Assembly: GCA_016935665.1 (NCBI GenBank)
Contig: JAFGQN010000014.1
Coordinates: forward strand, 1-42,888
Length of the DNA stretch: 42,888 bases
From: Deltaproteobacteria bacterium
GTDB taxonomy: Bacteria > Myxococcota_A > Polyangia > JAAYKL01
Direction of reading: 5' to 3'
Position numbers and translations under genes: made by a program. The notes below the pieces were generated by a model that searched no databases, was not told the DNA's origin, and was given only the letters and a program-made list of their open reading frames with translations. Shown in pieces: positions 1 to 8,078 of the stretch. How positions within the stretch are numbered: position 1 is the stretch's first letter; each line of letters opens with the position of its first letter.

Positions 1-12
1 AGATTTTTTTAT

Positions 13-90
<78 letters not shown>

Positions 91-130
91 AACTTTCCCC
101 CGCTGCGGGCGCAGCAAAAGGAGTTTATGA

Positions 131-739
131 ATGCCGAGAGTGGTCTCCCAAATTGGAATTCTGATAATTGATGATGATAAGGAAATCTGTGATTACATGG
201 AAACCTTTCTCGCGCGGGACGGATTTCTTGTAAAAGCACTGACTTCTCCACAGGATGCGGTTGAAGAGGTAAAAACCGGTCGATATCATTTGGTTATCCT
301 CGATTTGATGATGCCAAAAATCGACGGCATCGAGCTTCTTGGACAGATTCGCAAAGTGGATACCGATATAGCGGTAATTATTTTCACGGGCTATCCATCT
401 TTGGAGACAGCCGTGGCCTCAATGAAATTGGACGTGGTCGATTACATTAAAAAGCCGTTTAATCCTGAAGAGTTCAGTCAGGTTATTGAACGGGTGATTA
501 AGCGCAAGGGATTGGCGAGAAGTCCAGAAGAAGAACTGCACAAGGTGATTGGCAGCAGTATACGGGAATTGCGTAAGGAGAATGGCTTGACGTTGAAACA
601 GATGGCCAGACGGACGTCACTTTCAGTTTCGTTATTGTCACAGATTGAACGTGCAGAGAGTTCGGCATCCATTTCTTCTTTGTATAAAATTGCACTTGCA
701 TTGGATACGCCCATTACATCTCTTTTTGGGGACTTTTAA
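131..739 (+). CDS. Response regulator with receiver domain and XRE-type HTH output
   Basis: 202 residues. Residues 8-125 form a CheY-like receiver: acidic pocket D14-D16, phospho-acceptor D58 in LVILDLMMP, switch T86 in FTGYP, and conserved K108 in KKPF. Residues about 138-200 form an XRE/Cro-type helix-turn-helix ([20 protein letters not shown], then [21 protein letters not shown]). The inferred role is a DNA-binding regulator controlled by phosphorylation, probably by the histidine kinase encoded 32 bases downstream. AAAGGAG at 117-123 sits 7 bases before the ATG. XRE output after a receiver is less common than OmpR, NarL or NtrC output. The fold assignments are firm, but the targets are unknown. 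Confidence 0.93.
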   Translation: MPRVVSQIGILIIDDDKEICDYMETFLARDGFLVKALTSPQDAVEEVKTGRYHLVILDLMMPKIDGIELLGQIRKVDTDIAVIIFTGYPSLETAVASMKLDVVDYIKKPFNPEEFSQVIERVIKRKGLARSPEEELHKVIGSSIRELRKENGLTLKQMARRTSLSVSLLSQIERAESSASISSLYKIALALDTPITSLFGDF

Positions 740-771
740 CTTTTCCTTTTTAAGTTCGACAAGGTGCCACC

Positions 772-2025
772 ATTTCTGACGGTAGGGAACATAAGTCGAG
801 AAAACGTCAATCAACCGGTGGAGCTACTGGACGTGAGCTGGACCAACTCTGTCGGTTCGCCGCGAGTCTGGGAACCACCCTCGATGTGGATACCCTCGTT
901 CAGGACGCAGTGGAGCCGCTGGTTTCCATGGCCGGTGCAGATCGCATCATGATTGCCATCGCGCAAAACGATGCGCGCCTACTCATTCCCGAAGCGTCCA
1001 ACTGGGATCTTATTGCATCCGCCAAAGGCATACCCGCTCCACCCGTGGCGTCGCTGGGAACCGAAGCGGTCACATTTGAAAGTGTGAGTATGCTGCCGCC
1101 GCAGATCAGCAGTCGCGTGGGCGAACTTCCCGGACATATTGCAGTTGTGCCATTGTGGGCACATGCTCATCTTCGTGGCGTCATTATGTTGGCTCGCACC
1201 AGGGGCAGATTCTCTCCTCATGTATTGAAAATGTTGACAACCGCCGGACGACAGTTGGCGCTCGCCGTTGAAAATTCCCGATTATTGGCCGATTTGCAGG
1301 ATTCGTATCGCAAATTAATGGATACACAGGAAGATCTGATTCGAGCGGAGCGTCTGGCGGCTCTGGGGCAGCTATCAGCGACCATGGCTCACGAAATACG
1401 GAATCCTCTTGCTACGATTTTTTCGGCAATTTCACAAATCAGAAAGCAACGTAAGCCTGAGCTGGCATCCACGTTACTGGATATCGCCGAGGAGGAGGCA
1501 TCGCGGTTGAATACCATGGTGGCGGAACTGTTAAAGTTTGCCCGGCCACGAAAACCGCTGCTCGAAGAAGGAGAACTTCTGACATCTGTTCGGGCGGCCG
1601 TTGAAGGAATTTGTGCCGCGAAGGACGTTGAAGATGGGTTGGTGGAAATTGATCCGGCGTCTGTTGACGTGACATGCGTTTTCGACAACGACTTGCTGTC
1701 TCATGCGTTGGATATTCTCCTGGACAATGCTTTGGCAGCATTGGAAAACAGGATGGATGGCAAGGTGCTGGTTGTTGTAAGACCTCAGGAGATGGGTGCG
1801 GCTGTTGAGATTAGGGATAATGGTGTGGGGATTCCAGGGGAACTGATGTCCAAGATTTATGAGCCGTTTTTTTCAACCAAACCAACGGGAACCGGATTGG
1901 GGCTGCCTACAGTGAAACGGATTGCGGAAGACCATCGTGGAAGCCTGGAAATTGAGTCAACTTCGGGAACAGGAACCGTAGTTCGATTGTTCATACAAAC
2001 CAGACAAAGACATTTTTCATCCTAG
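772..2025 (+). CDS. GAF-domain sensor histidine kinase (start codon uncertain)
   Basis: A soluble histidine kinase with no membrane segment. An N-terminal GAF domain is followed by a coiled linker (SYRKLMDTQEDLIRAERL) and HisKA with the phospho-His in MAHEIRNPL. The HATPase_c domain has N-box LLDNALAA, G1 DNGVGIP, F-box EPFFSTK and G2 GTGLGL. It probably phosphorylates the upstream receiver-XRE protein. The first standard start is GTG at 886 (379 aa), which would cut into the GAF domain. In the same frame coding continues upstream as DQLCRFAASLGTTLDV, typical of the start of a GAF domain, back to a TAA at 751. No ATG, GTG or TTG lies in that stretch. ATT at 772, five bases after AAGGTG (761-766), is my best guess and gives 417 aa. 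The phospho-His is residue 169 counted from GTG886 and 207 from ATT772. Confidence 0.88.
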   Translation: MSDGREHKSRKRQSTGGATGRELDQLCRFAASLGTTLDVDTLVQDAVEPLVSMAGADRIMIAIAQNDARLLIPEASNWDLIASAKGIPAPPVASLGTEAVTFESVSMLPPQISSRVGELPGHIAVVPLWAHAHLRGVIMLARTRGRFSPHVLKMLTTAGRQLALAVENSRLLADLQDSYRKLMDTQEDLIRAERLAALGQLSATMAHEIRNPLATIFSAISQIRKQRKPELASTLLDIAEEEASRLNTMVAELLKFARPRKPLLEEGELLTSVRAAVEGICAAKDVEDGLVEIDPASVDVTCVFDNDLLSHALDILLDNALAALENRMDGKVLVVVRPQEMGAAVEIRDNGVGIPGELMSKIYEPFFSTKPTGTGLGLPTVKRIAEDHRGSLEIESTSGTGTVVRLFIQTRQRHFSS

Positions 2026-2043
2026 CGAGAGGTAGATTAGAAG

Positions 2044-2631
2044 ATGCGAGTGCAAGAAGTAATTACAACAGCGATTTTCTATCTGGGTGTCATTTCTGTA
2101 GTGACGGCGTGTAAAACTGAGGAGCCGGAATGTGTACCATCCGGAAAGGTGAATGTAGTTGGGGTGGAGAAAACGCCTTTGCCATCGAGGGATTTGAAAA
2201 AAGCCCGAGAGAATCTGGATCAGTGCCACGCATGTGTGTATTCACAACATGGATTTTACTCCTGTCAGACCGCCTGGCAGACCAGAAAAAAGGAATCCAG
2301 AGTTGAGTTGAGAAAAATGGCACGGGAAAAAGCCTGCGAGGATGCGGGATACGAAACTGGGAAATGTCCCGATAGCGCCATTAAGCTGGTTCAGTGTAAA
2401 GGGGATAAACCGGCAAAGGAAACCGAGTTGACCAAATCGTTTCGCAGGTTATTGAAGAATGCCGGAAAAGGTGATTCTCATTTGATTATCGGCAGAGACG
2501 ATATCCCATCTGAAAAACCAACACCGCAGGAAACAAATGATAGTCCATCCGCGGCTTCCACTGATGCGCCTGTGGAATCCGCGCCGGCCACAGCAAAAGA
2601 TGTTCCAGGCACTGGTCCCATACTGGAGTGA
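2044..2631 (+). CDS. Small secreted lipoprotein, function unknown
   Basis: 195 residues. A short hydrophobic N-terminus ends in a lipobox-like VVTAC (Cys23), predicting a lipid-anchored envelope protein. The central part is Lys/Arg-rich with several cysteines (DQCHACVYSQHGFYSC, and others further on) that could form disulfides in the periplasm. The last 50 residues are low-complexity Pro/Ala/Ser/Thr. It starts 18 bases after the histidine kinase stop, with GAGAGG upstream, so it is probably co-transcribed with the two-component genes. I recognise no family. Confidence 0.8.
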   Translation: MRVQEVITTAIFYLGVISVVTACKTEEPECVPSGKVNVVGVEKTPLPSRDLKKARENLDQCHACVYSQHGFYSCQTAWQTRKKESRVELRKMAREKACEDAGYETGKCPDSAIKLVQCKGDKPAKETELTKSFRRLLKNAGKGDSHLIIGRDDIPSEKPTPQETNDSPSAASTDAPVESAPATAKDVPGTGPILE

Positions 2632-2753
2632 TTCATTGTGTCGCGATGATGGCGGTTTTAGGCGCCCCTGGATTAAAAAGCCGTGTCTGAATTCTGTTTA
2701 AACGCTCAATAGAGATTGTACACCGAAACGCCTTTGGCGCCCAAATTGCGAAT

Positions 2754-2775
2754 CCGATACTGTCGGGCCTTTTTT
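2754..2775. terminator. Weak hairpin plus T-run between convergent genes
   Basis: CCGA (2754-2757) can pair with TCGG (2763-2766) around a 5-base loop. Three bases later comes a run of six T (2770-2775). It lies between the + strand lipoprotein gene and the - strand carboxypeptidase gene, where a terminator is expected. The stem is only four pairs long, so this is a weak candidate. Confidence 0.25.
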
Positions 2776-2785
2776 GGGACTGCAC

Positions 2786-3697
2786 TTAATCTTCCAGTAT
2801 CGAATTTTTTTCAGTGGAGGAAAGTCTGGCCAACTGACCATGGATAAAGGGGCGGTTTCGCTTTCCGTGGGCCCCCGGGTATCCAGTGGCGACTGGGATT
2901 CCAAGGTGTTCCAGATTTCGATGCAACACAGTATTCACCGATACTCCATCGGGACCAGGGCTACAATTGGTAAATTCCCCAAGAACAATGCCGCGAGCCC
3001 TGGAGAGTACCCCGCATCTGCTCAGTTGAACCAGGCATCTTTCGATTCTATAGGGCGTCTCTCCCACATCTTCCATAAAGAGAATACAGTCCCTGGCAAA
3101 ACTATCCGGCAGAGTGCCAATCATGTGAGCGAGCATGGTCAGGTTGCCGCCGATCAGGGGGCCGGTTGCGTCTCCTTGTGATATAGTTTCAAGGGCACAT
3201 TGACGCGGGTGGTTGCCTTTTCCAAGAAGAAGGTGCATGTCATTGATGTCGGTTGGGGGATATTGGGACAGACTTTGTGCCATCGGGCCGTGAATGCTCA
3301 TAATTCTGTGGTATGCCCAGACATGAACCAGTAATGCAGTGATATCGGAATTGCCGATAATCCATTTGGGAGCCGCTGCGAATTTCTTAAAATCCAGGGT
3401 ATCCAAAAGAGGCGACATGCCAAATCCGCCCCGAGCGCAAAGTATTGCTGCACAATTGTCGTCATCCAGGGCTTCCTGAAGCGCTTGAGACCGATGTTCA
3501 ACGGTTCCCGCCCAAAAGCCATCCCTATGAAAGACGTCTTTGCCCAGCAGGTATGGGTATTGAATCAAAGTGCTGCTTTGCTGCAACACTTGTTTGTCAA
3601 CAGGTCCGGATGGTGCAATTATCCGGATTCGATCCTTAGGTTGCAAGGCGGCAGGATAAATTCCCTCAAAAACTGATATAGTCCTTTTGTGGGTCAT
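2786..3697 (-). CDS. LD-carboxypeptidase / MccF-like peptidase (S66 family)
   Basis: 303 residues, the usual S66 length. Family motifs are in order: oxyanion-type turn CARGGFG (88-93), nucleophile S117 in IGNSDIT, GGNLTML (183-189), catalytic E209 in FMEDVGE, and catalytic H278 in GAHGKRN. Known S66 enzymes cleave the L-Lys/DAP-D-Ala bond of murein tetrapeptides during cell-wall recycling, or act on microcin C-like peptides. No signal peptide is seen, which fits a cytoplasmic recycling role. Its ATG overlaps the stop of the preceding gene (ATGA), so the two are translationally coupled. Confidence 0.93.
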   Translation of the reverse strand: MTHKRTISVFEGIYPAALQPKDRIRIIAPSGPVDKQVLQQSSTLIQYPYLLGKDVFHRDGFWAGTVEHRSQALQEALDDDNCAAILCARGGFGMSPLLDTLDFKKFAAAPKWIIGNSDITALLVHVWAYHRIMSIHGPMAQSLSQYPPTDINDMHLLLGKGNHPRQCALETISQGDATGPLIGGNLTMLAHMIGTLPDSFARDCILFMEDVGETPYRIERCLVQLSRCGVLSRARGIVLGEFTNCSPGPDGVSVNTVLHRNLEHLGIPVATGYPGAHGKRNRPFIHGQLARLSSTEKNSILED

Positions 3698-4803
3698 CGA
3701 ATATTGAGTTCACCACAGGTTTCGAGCAGAGAGACCAGAAATTCTTCGAGGATTTCTGCCATTTTTTCGTCCTGTGAGACTTTCGACAGGTTTTCTTCCA
3801 TTATAGCGTTTGCACCCTCAGCTTCTGCCAACACGTTAAGAGTATTGAAAATTTCGTCGTCGATGACAGGCAGCTGGAACAGAACCTCCATTCTTTCGTG
3901 AATAAGGTCTTCGTCCTTATCCATGGCAACAGCTTTGTACGCGTCAATTGCCGCGTCATATGCGTCGTCGTCATCCAGAATACGCAATGTCATCTGCGCC
4001 AGCTCATCTGTCATTCTGGGATGCGTCAGAACATCCACGGCAAGTGATCGCATGGATTTTTGCAGCGACTTCAGCTTGCCCATTTGTTTGAGCAGTCGAA
4101 CCATCTCTTTTTCGGCTGAACCTTCGCAGTTCTTTATCCATTCCTCTACCTTGTCCGCGGTTTCCTCCGAGCTGCCCTTAACCGCCAGATTCAATGTGAT
4201 GGCAAACAGCTTTTGCGATACTTTGGGAGACATGTTTCCCTGGATGGTCGCTGTGGCCAGCTGTCCCTGAATTTTCAGCATGGGCATCAGTTTTTTTATG
4301 ACGATTTTCATTCGCTCGTCTTTGATCAACTCATTTTTTATTCTTTCCTCGAGAATTTCCTTGGCGACTGCTGTGCCACGTGTTTTCACTTTCTTTTTGT
4401 AGTCGGAAACGCCACCAGAGGCGATGGCTTTGCCTAGAAGTGTGAGTTTGTTTTTCACCCCGGAGGTGGCTTCATCGGAAATTTTATCTATTTTTTTCTT
4501 CACATCTTTTTGCTTAAAGACGTTGGAAATCAAATCCCCAATGGCCTCCTGCACCTTTTCGGATTCAACCGTTTTCTCCGCAAGAGTCATGGCCATTTCT
4601 TTGCCGGCGTCTGTTACTTCCCTGGCTGCTTCTTCTCCCAGCCAGCGCACAATCTGGCTTTCGGCCTGCGTTTGTTCCGAACTTGTTTCGGTATCCTGTG
4701 TGTCCTCAGGCGTTCCGGTTTTAGGTTTTTTGGAACCACAACTCGCACATAACAGCGCAGATATAGTCATTGTTGCCACAGGTACGAATAGAGAAGTTTT
4801 CAT
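3694..4803 (-). CDS. Helical envelope lipoprotein, function unknown
   Basis: 369 residues from the ATG at 4803, chosen because GGAGGT lies just upstream and a signal sequence (MKTSLFVPVATMTISALLCA) follows at once. The open frame extends upstream without any such signal. Export as a lipoprotein is likely, although the candidate box CASC is not classical. The mature part is charged and strongly helix-forming: long Lys/Glu-rich segments, repeated leucines and no cysteine-rich or catalytic motif. I know no family for it. The gene is coupled by a 4-base overlap to the LD-carboxypeptidase gene, suggesting a shared envelope role. Confidence 0.75.
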   Translation of the reverse strand: MKTSLFVPVATMTISALLCASCGSKKPKTGTPEDTQDTETSSEQTQAESQIVRWLGEEAAREVTDAGKEMAMTLAEKTVESEKVQEAIGDLISNVFKQKDVKKKIDKISDEATSGVKNKLTLLGKAIASGGVSDYKKKVKTRGTAVAKEILEERIKNELIKDERMKIVIKKLMPMLKIQGQLATATIQGNMSPKVSQKLFAITLNLAVKGSSEETADKVEEWIKNCEGSAEKEMVRLLKQMGKLKSLQKSMRSLAVDVLTHPRMTDELAQMTLRILDDDDAYDAAIDAYKAVAMDKDEDLIHERMEVLFQLPVIDDEIFNTLNVLAEAEGANAIMEENLSKVSQDEKMAEILEEFLVSLLETCGELNIR

Positions 4804-4948
4804 TTTACCTCCAGGAAAACGTTCTATGTTGGAATTGTAATAATAGGGCACAAAATGCAATGTGAAAAGAATAATGCCAGAAAGTGACGGTAGATTTTCC
4901 GGTGAAAACAAAGAAGTCTGAAACAACGCAGCAATGTGGCCGCTCTTG

Positions 4949-5419
4949 TTACTGGAAGTAGTAATTCATCACAATCGCGTTTTCGCCGGTATCACTGTAG
5001 TATCGTTTTCGCAGCCCGCTAACGAGAAAACCGCTTTTTTCATATAAAGCGCGTGCTCCGGCGTTGGATTCGCGCAACTCAAGGGTGATGACCGCTTTGT
5101 GTTCAAGGCGACCAAGTTGAATGATATGGTCGAGGAGGCGTTTGCCAATGCGTTGTTGACGAAACGGTGGCCGAACAGCCACTTTTAAAATCTGATATTC
5201 ATCTGCGATGGACCAAAAGCTGATGTATCCGACAGGGGTATCGTTGCACAGTGAAATATATGTTCTGGACCAACTGAGTTCCTCCAGCTCATTTTGAAGA
5301 GATGCCCTATCCCATGGGTGAGAAAAGCACTCGTTTTCAATGGCAAAGATGGCATCGAGGTGCTGCAGATTGGCCTGAATGATAATGTCAGGTATTTGAA
5401 GTTCACAATGACTGGTCAT
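4949..5419 (-). CDS. rimI: Ribosomal-protein-alanine N-acetyltransferase family (RimI, GNAT)
   Basis: 156 residues from the ATG at 5419. An in-frame start at 5554 would overlap the upstream gene by 118 bases and add unconserved sequence. GNAT signatures are clear: DIIIQANLQHLDAIFAIENE, acetyl-CoA loop RPPFRQQRIGKRLL (Q/R-x-x-G-x-G/A type), then LELRESNAGARALYEKSGF and RKRYYSDTGENAIVM, the last two characteristic of RimI. The known role is N-terminal acetylation of ribosomal protein S18 in the cytoplasm. The ribosome-binding site is weak, so translation may depend on coupling to the upstream gene, which ends 17 bases before. Confidence 0.9.
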   Translation of the reverse strand: MTSHCELQIPDIIIQANLQHLDAIFAIENECFSHPWDRASLQNELEELSWSRTYISLCNDTPVGYISFWSIADEYQILKVAVRPPFRQQRIGKRLLDHIIQLGRLEHKAVITLELRESNAGARALYEKSGFLVSGLRKRYYSDTGENAIVMNYYFQ

Positions 5420-5436
5420 TTTACACTGGACAACGG

Positions 5437-6150
5437 TTATTTGGGAAAACGGATGCTCCCCTGTTTTTCGAATTGAGCGAGCCACTCCGTCAATATACGC
5501 TGAAGTTTCCGGTTTCTCACCAGGTGTTCGTACACTTCCTGCGCCTGTTCCCATGAACTGCCCGCGAGAGGGTGGTCACCTTTTTGAAAAAGTTTTTTCA
5601 GTTCTCCCTGTGAGGGCATTTGAATCTTGTCCGCCATATACTGCAGCTGTACACGGCAAAGTTGAAAATTTGAAAACCAGAATTCCAAATCCGCCTGGCT
5701 TGTGCCACATTGACTGAGCAGTTTCTGGATCGCCTGTGGGCCCCCCCCCTGCACTGTAAACCGCGATAACCATTTTCTTCTTTTGGTGGAATCTACCGTT
5801 TCTCCAATCTGCATGGCGACGTGAGACAAAACCCGCACGATGACGCCCAGCCGTCTGGCCTTCAGTTTGATAATGCTGTCAACGGGCTGCGATTGCCAGT
5901 CTGCTCCGTGGTTAAAGACCAGCAGCACACGTGCCAGAAGTTCCACATCGCTGTTTAATACCAGCAGAGCCGCGGATTCGTCTGTCTGGTTGAAGCTGAT
6001 AACCGATGCAATACCATCCAGCAGAATTTCGGACTCTTTTGGGGGCTCGGCAGCGGCGAGATGACCGCCAGAGTCCCAAAACGCACTGGCGAACACGAGT
6101 GCACACAGGAAAAGGGACTTATTCGTCAATGTGATAGTGCCCTTTGTCAT
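5437..6150 (-). CDS. Secreted helical protein of unknown function
   Basis: 237 residues from the ATG at 6150. A TTG at 6129, with AAAGGG upstream, is an alternative. Both keep the signal peptide (SLFLCALVFASAFW, then an AAAEPP cleavage region). The rest is helix-rich and lacks motifs I recognise. The start overlaps the end of the UPF0158 gene by 32 bases, so the genes form one operon with rimI behind. A run of nine G on the coding strand (5741-5749) codes for GGG in VQGGGPQ and is a possible slippage site. Confidence 0.7.
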   Translation of the reverse strand: MTKGTITLTNKSLFLCALVFASAFWDSGGHLAAAEPPKESEILLDGIASVISFNQTDESAALLVLNSDVELLARVLLVFNHGADWQSQPVDSIIKLKARRLGVIVRVLSHVAMQIGETVDSTKRRKWLSRFTVQGGGPQAIQKLLSQCGTSQADLEFWFSNFQLCRVQLQYMADKIQMPSQGELKKLFQKGDHPLAGSSWEQAQEVYEHLVRNRKLQRILTEWLAQFEKQGSIRFPK

Positions 6151-6913
6151 TGGCGATAAACTCCAGAAATGCCGCAGCGATGGGAAGCGCTTTGGAGGGG
6201 ATGAGATCCACCAGTTCATGGGATTTTCGTCGAAGGTTTGTGCCAAAGTTGCGCGATTGACTTGCAGAGTACCGATTTCTGCGGACCGTCTCGAACTTCC
6301 GGGTGGATGCGCCTTCCTGCCAGGGCGCGGAATTGCTGGCGACGATGTTTTTGGCTTTCAACCATTCCGCAATGTGCGCCTGCAGTTTTTCCGACCGTTT
6401 GGCGAACCAGACTTCCCGTTTGTCCGGGTCCTGAACCAGAACATCCTTAAAGCGTCTGAATGCGCCTTTCCCGTCCACGGCGATGTTGAGCTTGTCCTTG
6501 AGGGGGCAGTCTTCCATCTCCTCGATGTACTCCTCCATCCAGCGATACTGCTCACGGGAGGAAATCGGTTCAATGTACACGTATGACGGATCTGCTTCCA
6601 CTTCCTGCAACCGCCGCTCCGCATTGTCAGTGCCATTGAAAATGCGGATGACATCGCCGCTGCTTTTATTTAGAAAACTGTGCAGTTCCGGCGAGTTGTT
6701 TTCCAGAGCGCCCTCCAGCTCAGCCCAGTCAATGGCCACCAGGGTTGAACCTGGGGGAACGTCTATGGGCGCAGGCTCGCTCATGGGTGCACCGTCCCAG
6801 TTGAGCGAATCATCGCTGGTGACTGGATGGGTTTCCTTTTCTGCAGTACTGAGTTCAGTAACAGAATTGACGTCAACATCGCTATTGGAGTTTGCGTAGG
6901 GATTATCACTCAT
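6119..6913 (-). CDS. UPF0158 family protein
   Basis: 264 residues from the ATG at 6913, which has AGGAG seven bases upstream. The core matches UPF0158 as I know it: IEPISSREQYRWMEEYIEEM, then AVDGKGAFRRFKDVL, then a VWFAKRSEKLQAHIAEWLK segment. The molecular function of the family is not established. The N-terminal 60 residues are acidic and low-complexity. About 80 further basic residues follow the conserved core, making this longer than usual members. First gene of a - strand run with a candidate promoter at 7032-7061. Confidence 0.82.
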   Translation of the reverse strand: MSDNPYANSNSDVDVNSVTELSTAEKETHPVTSDDSLNWDGAPMSEPAPIDVPPGSTLVAIDWAELEGALENNSPELHSFLNKSSGDVIRIFNGTDNAERRLQEVEADPSYVYIEPISSREQYRWMEEYIEEMEDCPLKDKLNIAVDGKGAFRRFKDVLVQDPDKREVWFAKRSEKLQAHIAEWLKAKNIVASNSAPWQEGASTRKFETVRRNRYSASQSRNFGTNLRRKSHELVDLIPSKALPIAAAFLEFIANDKGHYHIDE

Positions 6914-7031
6914 TTTCTTCTCCTGCGTTAAGAGTTCAAGCATTCCACCCATATCATTGTTGCAACCTTTTCGCCGCCCGCAAACCGGTTGTCCGGTGGA
7001 TGATAATAGCTGAGTCACAATTACTCACGGG

Positions 7032-7061
7032 ACTATAGCCCAGATCAACAAAAAAAATCAA
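7032..7061 (-). promoter_or_regulatory. Candidate sigma-70 promoter for the UPF0158 operon
   Basis: On the - strand TTGATT (7061-7056) and TATAGT (7037-7032) are separated by 18 bases. Both are close to the consensus -35 and -10 hexamers. Transcription would begin near 7025, giving a leader of about 110 bases before the ATG at 6913. Pattern match only. Confidence 0.45.
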
Positions 7062-7173
7062 TTTGGCAATCCATATTCGGTACAAATTCCGTTTTTTTGA
7101 AGGGTAATGTCATCAAAGGTATGGATTTTCAGGCAAAAAAAACGACCACCTGTTGTGCCTTGCAGGAGCCCCT

Positions 7174-7872
7174 TTACTGCGCCAGCTTGTAGCCTTGACC
7201 GTATACCGTCAGAATATGGCGAGGTTTGGCGGGGTTTTTTTCAACAACTCGCCGAAGTTTGAGGATAAAGTTGTCAATGGTTCGGTTGGTGGGATTAGCG
7301 TCAATGCCCCACACCGCATCCAGTATTTCATCCCGCGACACGGGCTCACCCCGACGTTCGTCCAGCACGTGGAGTATCGCAGTCGCATAGAAACCCAAAT
7401 CCGTTTGCTTGTTTCCCACCACTGCCGTGTAAGTGTCCACGTTGATTTCTGCATCGCCCACCTTAATCAGCCGTGATGAATTATGATCCCGTCCTGGGGC
7501 GATACGGCGAAAAATGGCGCGAACCCTGGCGAGCAGCTCGCCTATGGAAAATGGCTTGGTCACGTAATCATCGGCCCCGGATTCCAGTCCGCGAATGATG
7601 TCGTTTTCCTGAGATCGGGCCGACAGAATGAGAATTGGGGTAGTGGTATCCCGCTTGCGGATGGTGGAGCAGACATTGAACCCGTTCATGCCGGGGAGCA
7701 TTAAGTCCAGAATAATCAGGTCGGGATTTAATGTTTCAGCCTGCTCAACCCCTTTTTCGCCGGTTTGCGCAGCATGGACACTGTAGCCCTCGAATTCGAA
7801 GGCATCGGTAAGGCCGAGCACCAAATCGGTTTCATCCTCTATCAATAAAATGGTTTTGACGTCCTTTGTCAT
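7174..7872 (-). CDS. OmpR/PhoB-type response regulator
   Basis: 232 residues from the ATG at 7872. A TTG immediately before it is possible, but AAGG is spaced 8 bases from the ATG. The receiver domain spans residues 6-120, with the phospho-Asp in LIILDLMLPG (D56 from this start), SAR switch and K in DDYVTKPF. The C-terminal winged helix spans about 135-230, with the recognition region DEILDAVWGIDANPTNRTID and the terminal hairpin HILTVYGQGYKL. It binds DNA as a dimer when phosphorylated. No histidine kinase is adjacent, so it is an orphan regulator here. The sequence just upstream carries PhoB-like spaced repeats. Confidence 0.95.
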   Translation of the reverse strand: MTKDVKTILLIEDETDLVLGLTDAFEFEGYSVHAAQTGEKGVEQAETLNPDLIILDLMLPGMNGFNVCSTIRKRDTTTPILILSARSQENDIIRGLESGADDYVTKPFSIGELLARVRAIFRRIAPGRDHNSSRLIKVGDAEINVDTYTAVVGNKQTDLGFYATAILHVLDERRGEPVSRDEILDAVWGIDANPTNRTIDNFILKLRRVVEKNPAKPRHILTVYGQGYKLAQ

Positions 7873-7882
7873 CAACGCAACC

Positions 7883-7907
7883 TTACCAAATTATTACCGA
7901 TTGGTAA
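7883..7907. promoter_or_regulatory. Direct and inverted TTACC repeats before the OmpR-type gene
   Basis: TTACCAA (7883-7889) and TTACCGA (7894-7900) are 7-base direct repeats with a 4-base spacer, the 11-base period used by PhoB/OmpR regulators. TTGGTAA (7901-7907) adds an inverted copy. The block overlaps the ribosome-binding region of the regulator gene, so it could serve autorepression. No binding data can be inferred from sequence alone. Confidence 0.4.
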
Positions 7908-8078
7908 ACTTATAGCGTGTGGCGTGCACGGTATCCCAACGTAGGCAATGGGACGTATCGCGATTCAACAGAGAACGAGGGCATCATCTTCGTGTGATTT
8001 ATTCGTAATTTTTTTTGGGGGAGATTTTTCAGGGCGCATTTTTGGGTTTTCGGTAGACACACCCAATAAAAAAATCAG

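Noticed and set aside
764-952. 62-codon frame overlapping the histidine kinase start
   Set aside because: The +1-shifted frame carries the GAF-domain sequence. This one is Trp/Pro-rich noise.
4949-5554. RimI start at 5554 giving 201 residues
   Set aside because: It would overlap the upstream gene by 118 bases and add unconserved sequence. The ATG at 5419 gives the usual family length.
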